Shown piece by piece: positions 38,754 to 46,348 of a stretch of DNA of 64,000 nt. Every line of letters starts with the position of its first letter. The first letter of the stretch is position 1. The position numbers were made by a program, and so were the translations under genes. The notes beneath the pieces are model-generated. The model did not search any database and was not told where the DNA came from. It was given only the letters and a program-made list of their open reading frames with translations. The stretch is from an uncultured Prevotellaceae bacterium (GTDB lineage: Bacteria; Bacteroidota; Bacteroidia; Bacteroidales; Muribaculaceae): assembly GCA_900318865.1 (NCBI GenBank), contig ONMF01000007.1, forward strand, positions 1 through 64,000, given 5' to 3'.

Positions 38754-40067
38754 TCACAGATTGTCGTACTCTGCATCCATGCGGGCCAGCTTGGCCTGAT
38801 AATAGGCTTTGAGGTCGGTCCAGCGGCAATAAGGCTGGGCCACACCGGCACTGCGCACCGGCAGACTTGCCTCATGCTCGTTGAGCAGCACTTTCACCAG
38901 CACGTCGTCACCGGCGCCACCTTTGGCCGGCCTATAAAACACCATCTGGATGTTTCCGGCCATGGGGAACACCTCGAAGTTGTGCCACAACTCGGGCACC
39001 TGGGTCAGGTCGTCGATGCTCACGGCCAGGTTGTCGAGTTCCATGAGCACCGCCAGCGGCATGAGCACCGTGTCGTGCCCGAAGCGCAGGTCGGCCGCGC
39101 GGTGGCCGTCGGCAAGGGCGGCATCGGCGGCGGCAATCAGGTCACGAAGCAGGAAGCACTGCTGATAAGGACTCATGTGGCGGGTCTGCGGCGCGTTGGC
39201 ATAGGTGATATAATTGCGCACGTTGTTCGATGCCCACAGGTTGTAGAGGTCATCGGCGGTGAACAGGTCGAGCAAGTCGAAGTGGGCCTGATGGTGGTTC
39301 TGGAGCGACACGCCCAAGTTCCACAACGCGCCCATGAGCGACCGGCGCTCGCTTGCCGTGAGCACCTGCCGTGCCGTGTCCATGAGCTGGCAGCTGAAGC
39401 GGCCTTCGTCGGCGCGGTAGCGGCCCATGGGCGAGGCCTCACGGGCGGCCTTCTGAAGGGGGCGCAGCTTGGCGTTGAACTGCTCGGAATTGGCCAGCGT
39501 CTTCATGTCGGCCCGGCTGGCATCGGTCACCACATTCAGCCGCGGATTGACCGCCTGAAGCACCATCACCTCGTTGAGCATCGACAGCACGCAGCGCACG
39601 GCTATCGACGAGCGTGCAGCCACCGTTTTCCCCTCGCCGGAAAAGATTTGCGGAAAGTTCTCGGTCATCCGGCGGGCAATGCCCTGATGCTGCTCAGCCC
39701 CCACATCGGTGAGCTCGCCAAGGCGGTCGGTCGAGGCTATGCGCCACTGCCTGACTTGTGTCAGCACCGTTTTTCCGCGCGCGGTCAGGGCGCCGGCACT
39801 GTCCAGTCGTTCCAGCATTTCCACGGGGCGGTCATAGTCCGATTGCGAGATGAGCCAGCGGCTGCCATGACGGCCGTAATGGTCGATATAGAACGGCACA
39901 TAGCCCTTGGGGGCCGGCGTGAGTGCAGGCGGCTTGATGTCGCCGGGAATGGGATAAGCATACATGTAGCTGCCACTCTTGCGCGGATTGTCGCGCAGCT
40001 CATCGATGACCGATGCGCACAGCAGCATCGGCACCAGTGCGAGCATGAAGATGATTTGTCGTTTCAT
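38754..40067 (-). CDS. Histidine acid phosphatase, MINPP/phytase-like
   Basis: The 437-residue protein has a signal peptide (MKRQIIFMLALVPMLLCAS) and the histidine-phosphatase signature YGRHGSRW, with His67 as the likely nucleophile. The C-terminal proton-donor motif appears as FGHDTVLMPL. Length and layout match the branch-2 MINPP-like enzymes of Bacteroides, which remove phosphates from inositol phosphates including phytate. It would act in the periplasm or outside. It has its own promoter and follows the rpsU terminator, so it is an independent gene placed between rpsU and xerC. Substrate is by family only. Confidence 0.82.
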   Translation of the reverse strand: MKRQIIFMLALVPMLLCASVIDELRDNPRKSGSYMYAYPIPGDIKPPALTPAPKGYVPFYIDHYGRHGSRWLISQSDYDRPVEMLERLDSAGALTARGKTVLTQVRQWRIASTDRLGELTDVGAEQHQGIARRMTENFPQIFSGEGKTVAARSSIAVRCVLSMLNEVMVLQAVNPRLNVVTDASRADMKTLANSEQFNAKLRPLQKAAREASPMGRYRADEGRFSCQLMDTARQVLTASERRSLMGALWNLGVSLQNHHQAHFDLLDLFTADDLYNLWASNNVRNYITYANAPQTRHMSPYQQCFLLRDLIAAADAALADGHRAADLRFGHDTVLMPLAVLMELDNLAVSIDDLTQVPELWHNFEVFPMAGNIQMVFYRPAKGGAGDDVLVKVLLNEHEASLPVRSAGVAQPYCRWTDLKAYYQAKLARMDAEYDNL

Positions 40068-40103
40068 GGTTCTCGGAGTGTTGGTTGATTCTTTATTTCA
40101 CCT

Positions 40104-40134
40104 CAAAAATAGCAAATTTTATCGACCGAACCAA
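40104..40134 (-). promoter_or_regulatory. Promoter of the MINPP-like phosphatase
   Basis: On the minus strand TATTTTTG (40111-40104) fits the -7 consensus, with TTG (40134-40132) 20 nt upstream; the ATG is at 40067. Confidence 0.68.
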
Positions 40135-40143
40135 AAACGCCAC

Positions 40144-40182
40144 AAAAAAAACACGCCTCGGCGCCGGTGGGCGGAAGCGTGT
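40144..40182 (-). terminator. Terminator after rpsU
   Basis: On the minus strand ACACGC (40182-40177) pairs with GCGTGT (40156-40151), with further GC pairing inside, followed by a run of seven T residues (40150-40144). Confidence 0.75.
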
Positions 40183-40233
40183 CGATGGGTTTGAGAGCCG
40201 TGGGCTCGTTCAAGGCCCTGTGAAGAATCGTTA

Positions 40234-40425
40234 TTAGTCTTCGAGGGTGCGCAGGTGCTGCACGTAGACAGCCTTCATCATCTTCTTGCGGTTGGTCACC
40301 GAAGGCTTCTGGAAGGCCTGGCGAGCGCGAAGCTCCTTGACGATACCGGTTTTCTCATATTTACGTTTGAATTTCTTCAGCGCGCGTTCGATGTTATCAC
40401 CATCTTTTACGGGTACAATAATCAT
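40234..40425 (-). CDS. rpsU: 30S ribosomal protein S21
   Basis: This is a 63-residue basic protein: MIIVPVKDGDNIERALKKFK at the start, then KYEKTGIVKELRARQAF, ending QHLRTLED. In Bacteroidetes S21 is linked to sequestration of the 16S anti-Shine-Dalgarno end. The ATG at 40425 is chosen because the open frame extending to 40512 adds residues unlike S21. Promoter at 40638-40667 gives a ~200-nt leader. Confidence 0.96.
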   Translation of the reverse strand: MIIVPVKDGDNIERALKKFKRKYEKTGIVKELRARQAFQKPSVTNRKKMMKAVYVQHLRTLED

Positions 40426-40637
40426 AGTGGTTTTGTTATTAAATTTTTGGTTGTTATTAAAATTTCCGATTGTTTGCCGGCAAGATTTGTCACAAGTGCC
40501 CCGCCTGTTCACGGCGTGGCCACTTGCTGTGGGGCTGCTTCGGCGTACCCCTGTTCCAAGTGTGGACGATATGTTTTCTCAAGTGTTTTCTAAGGCGTTG
40601 GTTAACAAACCTCCTTTCGATTTAACTTTAGCGGGTG

Positions 40638-40667
40638 CAAAATTAGCAAAAATTTCTTAACCTGCAA
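40638..40667 (-). promoter_or_regulatory. Promoter of rpsU
   Basis: On the minus strand TAATTTTG (40645-40638) fits the -7 consensus with TTG (40667-40665) 19 nt upstream. The -33 box lies inside the 33-bp direct repeat 40641-40673. Confidence 0.72.
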
Positions 40668-40673
40668 TCGCTC
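40641..40673. repeat. 33-bp direct repeat, copy 1 (island left end)
   Basis: This copy differs from copy 2 at 43478-43510 by one base (32 of 33 identical). It begins AATTAGCAAAAA and ends CTTAACCTGCAATCGCTC. The pair brackets the AT-rich BspA island. Confidence 0.9.
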
Positions 40674-40690
40674 ACACAGTATTTTTTATA

Positions 40691-42571
40691 TTATAATTTA
40701 ACTTTCATGGTTTGACCATTAATGCGAACGACATATACGCCTGGGCAGTTAATTGGGACAGATCGAGCATACCCGCTATAAATAATGTGACCAGACAAGT
40801 CAAAAATTTCGACAAAACTATCTCTTGTGCCAGTCTGAATAATTACGCCGTCTTCAATAACAAACTGCAACTTATCTTTATGAAGGTCTTTAATTGCTGA
40901 GATACCCAAATCATCACGATAATTTTTGAAATACGCCCACCAATTAATACCATCTCCAAAATCAAAACGGCCATTACCACCTTGGTCGTCTTGATAAATA
41001 TAGTTATTTATACAATTCTCAGGCACATGAACAACGACTGTTGTTTTATCTGCTCCATCAAAGAAGTCTGTATCACCAAATCCAATACTATAAGGCATTT
41101 CTCTAGGACAGTAAATTTCTTTTAATTTTGTCAAACCAATGAATTGACTGACGCCAGGTCCTTTTATGTCTCCTTTTGGAAAATATATACTTTGGACATT
41201 CGAGCAATCCCTAAACGTTTGACCCCTAAAGAATTTTAAATCTTCGCCATCGATTGTTATCTTTGAGACCGAAGTACATCCCCAGAATGCCTTAACACAA
41301 ACTTCTGTAACATTTGCTGGTATATATATCTCTTTTAATGAAGTTGCATGTGCTGCCAAACTAGGGGCAATGTATTCAACATCAGCGCCGAACACCAATT
41401 GTTGAACTGGCGAATTCCCTAAAAAGCCAGGCTGATCAGACCTAAAATCTATATTGGTTTCACACCGTTTAGCATTGAAATCGACTCGTTTTAATGAATA
41501 GCAATTCGCAAATGGTTGATAACCAATATACTGCAGATTTTTTGGAATTGTTATTTCTACCACTGAGCAACCGCTAAACGCCTCATCATCAATTACCTTG
41601 AGCAAGTTGCCGAATATTATCTTTGACATCGAGTTGCAAGATTTGAATGCATCCACCCCGATTGTATCGGCACCGTTTAAACTGATAGATGACAAAGACG
41701 TACAACCTTTAAATGCGGATTCTCGAACACGAAGTATATTATCAGAATTTATTACATTTTTGAGGTTTTCACAATCTTCGAAACATCCTTTTCCTACAAT
41801 AATACCACTGCTCTGGATGGTAACTTTTTCTAGTTTCTTGCAGTGAGCAAATGCCGTACTGCCCAAATTTTTTACCATTGACGGGATAGATACATTTGTC
41901 AAACCAGTCCAGCAAAATGCATTTGCTCCTATTGTCGTTACCGAGGATGGTATCGATATTGAAGTAAGATCTTGGCACATAAAGAAAGCGGATTTATCAA
42001 TCGTCTTAACACTTGATGGAATAGTTATAGACTTTATGGCTTGATATGCTGCAAAGCCAATAGGGAGGGTTTGGACGCCAGAGCCGATGTTGATGCTCTC
42101 AATCTTACAATTCTCCCATCCACACATTGAAGAATCATCTGAGGAGGATCTGATTACGTTTATGGCATTATAGTTCAGTGTTTTCAATTTTACACAACCC
42201 TTAAAAATATCATCTCCAATGTAAGTGATTCCAGAAGGAATTGTAACTGAAGTTAGGCTCGTGCATTTCTGAAACGCACCGGCTTTTATAGTGGTTAACG
42301 TTGGCGGCAATTCAATTGATATAGCCTCAGAGCAACCATTGAAGGTGTAATCGTGAATACTTGTAACAGTATACGTCGTACCATTATAAGTCACATAACT
42401 TGGGATGCGAATTGCTGTCAAATGATTTTTATCATATTTATTGGGTTCCACCTCAACTGAGATTCCGTCACTTAAGACTTCATAAGCAAAGCCATCAACA
42501 ACAAATCTATTCGCATTAGCAGTAACAATGCATGCTAACATTAGCGTAATAATTAACAATTTCTTTTTCAT
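40691..42571 (-). CDS. BspA-type leucine-rich-repeat surface protein
   Basis: The 626-residue protein has a signal peptide (MKKKLLIITLMLACIVTANA). From about residue 50 to 500 it is built of LRR_5 (BspA/TpLRR) repeats with the pattern 'I...F.GC..L..I.IP..V..IG..AF', for example GAFQKCTSLTSVTIPSGI. The last ~60 residues end in a type-IX-secretion-like sorting tail (VEIFDLSGHIIYSG, GVYVVRINGQTMKVKL). Such proteins are surface adhesins or binding proteins. Sampled stretches are 28-37% GC against about 60% in flanking genes, and the codon use is different, so recent transfer is likely. It follows a 90-residue gene by 17 nt. Confidence 0.85.
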   Translation of the reverse strand: MKKKLLIITLMLACIVTANANRFVVDGFAYEVLSDGISVEVEPNKYDKNHLTAIRIPSYVTYNGTTYTVTSIHDYTFNGCSEAISIELPPTLTTIKAGAFQKCTSLTSVTIPSGITYIGDDIFKGCVKLKTLNYNAINVIRSSSDDSSMCGWENCKIESINIGSGVQTLPIGFAAYQAIKSITIPSSVKTIDKSAFFMCQDLTSISIPSSVTTIGANAFCWTGLTNVSIPSMVKNLGSTAFAHCKKLEKVTIQSSGIIVGKGCFEDCENLKNVINSDNILRVRESAFKGCTSLSSISLNGADTIGVDAFKSCNSMSKIIFGNLLKVIDDEAFSGCSVVEITIPKNLQYIGYQPFANCYSLKRVDFNAKRCETNIDFRSDQPGFLGNSPVQQLVFGADVEYIAPSLAAHATSLKEIYIPANVTEVCVKAFWGCTSVSKITIDGEDLKFFRGQTFRDCSNVQSIYFPKGDIKGPGVSQFIGLTKLKEIYCPREMPYSIGFGDTDFFDGADKTTVVVHVPENCINNYIYQDDQGGNGRFDFGDGINWWAYFKNYRDDLGISAIKDLHKDKLQFVIEDGVIIQTGTRDSFVEIFDLSGHIIYSGYARSVPINCPGVYVVRINGQTMKVKL

Positions 42572-42588
42572 ATTATTTGTTTTTAAAA

Positions 42589-42861
42589 TTAAATACCCCT
42601 ACAATTCTCGTCAAAAATACTATCGAAATTAGACTCAAATTCTTCTCTCTCTGCATTTCCTTCTTGAACAAAAGTGATAAGGTCTTGTTCTGACATTTTG
42701 GTCATGCGAAATTCATACAATTTCCCACAGGGAGATTTCACCAGATAACTTTTGGAACCATCTTCATAGGCATCAATTTGACGGACCAAGTACTCAACTT
42801 GACGTTGATAGTGACACACTTCAATTCCGTTTGGCAGACGATCTACACTACATACTTTCAT
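42589..42861 (-). CDS. Small hypothetical protein in the AT-rich island
   Basis: The likely product has 90 residues and begins MKVCSVDRLPNGIEVCHYQR. It has no signal peptide or membrane segment and ends acidic (FDSIFDENCRGI). The frame stays open to 42990, but the extra N-terminal residues lie in a GC-richer stretch that looks foreign to the gene, so ATG 42861 is preferred. It is AT-rich like the LRR gene 17 nt downstream, and both were probably acquired together. I do not recognise the family. Confidence 0.55.
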   Translation of the reverse strand: MKVCSVDRLPNGIEVCHYQRQVEYLVRQIDAYEDGSKSYLVKSPCGKLYEFRMTKMSEQDLITFVQEGNAEREEFESNFDSIFDENCRGI

Positions 42862-43477
42862 AACAATTATACATTCCACCAGGCTCCAGAAGTTGGGGTT
42901 AAGTTGATAAAAAGAAAAGCGAGGAGCCTGTATTGTGCTCGTCCCGCTCTTAGTGGCCCTAGGAATTGCCGTCATCGCCTGAACAAGCAACTAGACCCCA
43001 CGCCGATATGCAAAGCCACCCACATGCCGCCTACTGGCGGAGTGAGGTGGATGTTTACACATCTGTGAGCATCTATTGCTGCATTTGCTCTGATGGCGAT
43101 GGTTAAGAATTTCCTAGGTTCCTAAGAGCCAAAGAACAAAGCGTCAATAAACGCTTTTCCATTATATTAATTACGATGCATCACGCATAACGCACAATGC
43201 ATAATTCAGAATAGAATGACCTATATAACAGAAACGGATTTCTCCACAAGTCTAATGTTCATATATCTTCTTTCCTGAATCATTGGCAAATTTAATAAAA
43301 AGTTTTCAGCTTTCCAACATCTGTAGTCATTTTTTTGCAACATTCATGGTGGAATACAAAGAAATCACGTTTAAGTCTGAAATCATTTGTATGAGCATTA
43401 GTGACAAGTGGGTGCTTAATTATAAATAGGTAAAACGGGTACGAAACAGAAGCAAATGAAAACCATCAAAGTCAATT
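42862..43477. other. Gene-poor part of the AT-rich island
   Basis: No convincing gene is seen. Positions about 42890-43070 are a GC-richer patch with no clear frame. Around 43180-43210 there are short repeated GCATAA/GCATCA-type words. A minus-strand promoter is present at 43287-43317. The rest is AT-rich. Confidence 0.5.
43287..43317 (-). promoter_or_regulatory. Likely promoter of the island genes
   Basis: On the minus strand TAAATTTG (43294-43287) has TTG (43317-43315) 20 nt upstream. It would give a leader of more than 400 nt before the 90-residue gene. Confidence 0.55.
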
Positions 43478-43510
43478 AATTAGCAAAAAATTCTTAACCT
43501 GCAATCGCTC
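43478..43510. repeat. 33-bp direct repeat, copy 2 (island right end)
   Basis: Second copy of the repeat at 40641-40673, same orientation, one mismatch. It retains the TTG corresponding to the rpsU -33 box but the -7 sequence next to it is lost (ATTAATTA in place of CAAAATTA on the + strand). Confidence 0.9.
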
Positions 43511-43525
43511 CGCCGATTTTTTTAT

Positions 43526-43533
43526 TATTTTTG
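43526..43533 (+). promoter_or_regulatory. Possible -7 box of the beta-barrel gene
   Basis: TATTTTTG fits TAnnTTTG 27 nt before the ATG at 43560. No TTG is found at the expected distance upstream, where the direct repeat ends. Confidence 0.35.
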
Positions 43534-43559
43534 TGCCAAGTCATACCGTTGGAAACAAG

Positions 43560-44483
43560 ATGAAACACCTATTTTCTTTCTTCATCACTTTCACATGGTT
43601 GTGGTGCACAGGGCAGGAAACGGCACCGCAAAGACTTCGTTTTTCATTCCCTGAATTGCCGCCGTTGGTGCAACCGGCGCTTCCGGCCACAGTGAGCCCG
43701 GGTGCTGCCGTGAGGCACACGCAGCCATCTCCGGCAACCGACCTCAGCACCCGTCCTTTGGCCGACAGCCTGCACATCTATGCCCTGGAAAGCACTGGGG
43801 CTTGGTACTCGGAAAATTCACTCGGCAACGGCGTGATGAACCCATTCAGCAGCGACCACGCGCTGAGTGGCACCATCGCGCGCATCGGCGACGGATACCT
43901 GAGCGGCAGCAGCAGTTTCATCACACGGCCCGCACTGGGCAACGTGGCCAGCGCCTCCTTGTCGCTCAGCCAAACCGTGGATGAGCGGCTGTCGTTCAGC
44001 GTGGGATTAAGCGGAAACAAATATCACATGGGGCGTGATGCGTGGAACGACTATGGTGTTTTCGCGCGCGCCTCCTATCATATTACCGACCGACTGACAA
44101 TCAACGCATTCGGGCAGCATTATTTTCATCCCACATTCCACTCGGTGGGGGCAATGCCTTTTGTGAGCGCCAGCGCCTATGGCGGCACGCTGGGCTATAA
44201 AATCAGTGACCGTGTGAGCCTCGACGTTGGGGTGCAACGCTATTACGACCCCTATACTGGGCGCTGGAAGACCTTGCCCATCGTGGCACCAACCATCCAA
44301 CTGGCCGGCACACCCATTTCAGTCGATGTGGGTGGTTTCCTTTACCAAATCCTCCATGCCGCATTCGGAAACAAGCAGGACTACTACACCCCCGGCAACC
44401 GGAACTTGCCGGCCCTTCCCATCGGCGACCCGGGTTTCAACCCGAACAGCCCGGTGCGGATTCCCGACTGTTTTCGTCGTTGA
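43560..44483 (+). CDS. Hypothetical outer-membrane beta-barrel-like protein
   Basis: The 307-residue protein starts with a signal peptide (MKHLFSFFITFTWLWCTGQ). A proline-rich linker follows to about residue 75. From about 85 on it has alternating hydrophobic and polar strands with glycine/aromatic turns (LSFSVGLSGNKYHMG, LTINAFGQHYFHPTFH, YGGTLGYKISDRVSLDVGVQRYY), typical of an outer-membrane barrel. The ATG at 43560 is chosen over the longer frame from 43533 because it gives the signal peptide directly. It ends convergently with the next gene. No specific family is recognised. Confidence 0.68.
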   Translation: MKHLFSFFITFTWLWCTGQETAPQRLRFSFPELPPLVQPALPATVSPGAAVRHTQPSPATDLSTRPLADSLHIYALESTGAWYSENSLGNGVMNPFSSDHALSGTIARIGDGYLSGSSSFITRPALGNVASASLSLSQTVDERLSFSVGLSGNKYHMGRDAWNDYGVFARASYHITDRLTINAFGQHYFHPTFHSVGAMPFVSASAYGGTLGYKISDRVSLDVGVQRYYDPYTGRWKTLPIVAPTIQLAGTPISVDVGGFLYQILHAAFGNKQDYYTPGNRNLPALPIGDPGFNPNSPVRIPDCFRR

Positions 44484-44490
44484 TTTCCTT

Positions 44491-45102
44491 TCACAAATCG
44501 GCCTTCGGAAGGTCTTGGCCGGCCGTGAAGTCCTCGATTTGGTCGATGATGTCCTGATATTGCCGCTGGGTCTTGAAATGAATCTTCAGACCAATGAGCG
44601 CGCCCACAACGGCCCCCACCCCGCCGCCAATCAGCAAGGCTTTCAACTCTTCGCCCCCGCTGTTTCTGTAAATCTCGAAAGCAAAGCACCCGAGCCATAC
44701 AATCAGCATCGGGATGCCGAAGAACAGCCAGCGGTTTTCAAAGCGCTTGGCGCGTGCCATCTTTTTGCGGGTCTCCAGCAGGTCGTCAATCATGAGGCTG
44801 GAATCGCGCACGTCCTTGCCGTTGTAGTAGGTGGCTGCGGCGCACACCAGCATAAAGACGGCAGTAACGATCCAGAGCCACAATGAGTAGCCCGACAACT
44901 CTACAAATGCCCAATAGCTGTAAGGAATCATGAGCAGCGCCAGGGCAATGAGTATCGTGTAGCGCCGGTTGATGCTCGACATATCTTTTTTCACCGCATG
45001 GCGGATGAGGCGGTCATTCAATATCTGCTGGCCTTGCAGCATGTCCTTGAGCGTGGACATCTGGTGCCGCATTTGCTGCAATTCTAATTCTAAGTCGTTC
45101 AT
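44491..45102 (-). CDS. Four-TM membrane protein paired with ECF sigma factor
   Basis: The 203-residue protein has an N-terminal coiled-coil segment (about 1-30, LELELQQMRHQMSTLKDML after the start), then hydrophobic helices at about 48-70, 72-92, 124-146 and 153-174. The C-terminus is cytoplasmic-looking (KTQRQYQDIIDQIEDF). It begins 15 nt after the sigma factor gene, so the two are cotranscribed. Similar pairs are common in Bacteroidales. It is not a FecR-type anti-sigma factor, but its position makes a regulatory role over the sigma factor plausible. Confidence 0.7.
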   Translation of the reverse strand: MNDLELELQQMRHQMSTLKDMLQGQQILNDRLIRHAVKKDMSSINRRYTILIALALLMIPYSYWAFVELSGYSLWLWIVTAVFMLVCAAATYYNGKDVRDSSLMIDDLLETRKKMARAKRFENRWLFFGIPMLIVWLGCFAFEIYRNSGGEELKALLIGGGVGAVVGALIGLKIHFKTQRQYQDIIDQIEDFTAGQDLPKADL

Positions 45103-45117
45103 AATGGGTCGTGTTTC

Positions 45118-45600
45118 TTAATCGTTCGACATGCTTTTGAGTTGTTCCTTGATTCGGTAGAGCCGTACTCCTACGTTCTTGGCCGAGATGCCCACAATCT
45201 GTCCGATTTCATCATACGGCAGGCTCTCAAGCCACAGCAGCACAATGGCGCGGTCAAAGGGTTGCAGCCGGGCGATGCGCCGGTGCAGCATGGCCACCTG
45301 CCGGGTGTTGTCGTCGTTGTCCTCAAACAGATTGATGTCCATCGACAGGCGAACGCTGGCCGGCGCACGGCGCTTTTTCCTGTCGGCCGAGATGCAGGTG
45401 TTCAGGGCCACTCGATAAATCCATGTCCTGGCCGTGCTGCGCTGCTCAAAGCCTTTAAAACCCCTCCACAGGTTGACAAGCACTTCCTGAAAGAGGTCTT
45501 CGACTTCATCGGCATCGCTCGAGAACATGTAGCACACGGTGTAGATGGTGCTTTTGTGCTCGGCGACAGTACGCGCGAATCGTTGTTCCAAATCTTTCAT
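45118..45600 (-). CDS. ECF RNA polymerase sigma factor
   Basis: The 160-residue protein has region 2 (FARTVAEHKSTIYTVCYMF, DLFQEVLVNLWRGF, TARTWIYRVALNTC) and region 4 (LQPFDRAIVLLWLESLPYDEIGQIVG, then GVRLYRIKEQLK), the two domains of an ECF sigma factor. It would direct polymerase to a small regulon. A -7-like TATCTTTG lies at 45657-45650 on the minus strand but without a good TTG upstream, which could mean an alternative promoter type. Confidence 0.9.
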   Translation of the reverse strand: MKDLEQRFARTVAEHKSTIYTVCYMFSSDADEVEDLFQEVLVNLWRGFKGFEQRSTARTWIYRVALNTCISADRKKRRAPASVRLSMDINLFEDNDDNTRQVAMLHRRIARLQPFDRAIVLLWLESLPYDEIGQIVGISAKNVGVRLYRIKEQLKSMSND

Positions 45601-45649
45601 CGTTTCAATGAAATAACTTTATTGGTGATGTTTTGCCCATTAGACGCAA

Positions 45650-45657
45650 CAAAGATA
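45650..45657 (-). promoter_or_regulatory. Possible -7 box of the sigma factor operon
   Basis: TATCTTTG on the minus strand fits TAnnTTTG, 49 nt before the sigma factor start. The -33 region is not recognisable. Confidence 0.4.
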
Positions 45658-45718
45658 CGAAAAACTACACACCTTGCCCGTTTTTTTTCAAATTCATTAC
45701 TGATTCCCCACAACCATC

Positions 45719-45752
45719 GCGGGGGCGGCGCCCTTGTAAGCACCGCCCCCGC
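45719..45752. repeat. GC-rich inverted repeat after the gamma-CA gene
   Basis: GCGGGGGCGG (45719-45728) pairs perfectly with CCGCCCCCGC (45743-45752) over a 14-nt loop. On the minus strand, where the preceding gene ends at 45779, no T-run follows; it may still end or protect that transcript. Confidence 0.65.
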
Positions 45753-45778
45753 TACGCTTTTCGCTTGCCGGGCCAGGG

Positions 45779-46321
45779 TTATTCGGCGGCAGTGGAGTCG
45801 CCGTCCTCGCGGTCGTACCAGGTGGAATACATCAGGTAATTTTTCGCGATTTTCACATTGATTTCGCTGGCTTGTGACGGATCCACCATTTTTTTGAACT
45901 TGGCAGGGCTGCCGGCCCACAACTCATGCGGCCCGATTTTGGTGCCACCCAGCACCACGCTGCCGGCCGCCACAATGGCGCCCTCGCCCACCTCGGCATG
46001 GTCGAGCACGATGCTCCCCATGCCGATGAGTGCCATGTCGCCAATCTTGGCGCCGTGGATGACCACATTGTGGCCGATGGACACATCGTTGCCGATTTCG
46101 GTGACCGACTTTTGATAAAGCGTGTGAATCACCGCATTGTCTTGAATGTTGACCCGGTTGCCGATGGTGATGGTGTTCACGTCGCCGCGCAGCACCGCGC
46201 CGAACCAGATGCTGCAATCGTCGCCCATGGTCACATCGCCCACCACCACAGCATTGTCGGCAAGGAAACAGCCCTTGCCCATGCGGGGCTCAAAACCCCT
46301 GACTTTTTTTATAATTGCCAT
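45779..46321 (-). CDS. Gamma-carbonic-anhydrase-like hexapeptide protein
   Basis: The 180-residue protein is a left-handed beta-helix of the YrdA/gamma-CA family. Hexapeptide repeats run from about residue 18 to 130 (VVVGDVTMGDDCSIWFGAVLRGD, NIQDNAVIH, SIGHNVVIHGAKIGD). The three metal-binding histidines are in VIHTL, SIGHN and VIHGA. Family members are trimers with zinc or iron; carbonic anhydrase activity is not guaranteed. The gene starts 27 nt after pepP on the same strand and is the last of the run. Confidence 0.85.
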   Translation of the reverse strand: MAIIKKVRGFEPRMGKGCFLADNAVVVGDVTMGDDCSIWFGAVLRGDVNTITIGNRVNIQDNAVIHTLYQKSVTEIGNDVSIGHNVVIHGAKIGDMALIGMGSIVLDHAEVGEGAIVAAGSVVLGGTKIGPHELWAGSPAKFKKMVDPSQASEINVKIAKNYLMYSTWYDREDGDSTAAE

Positions 46322-46348
46322 TTTTTACTGATTAAGATTTTCATGATG

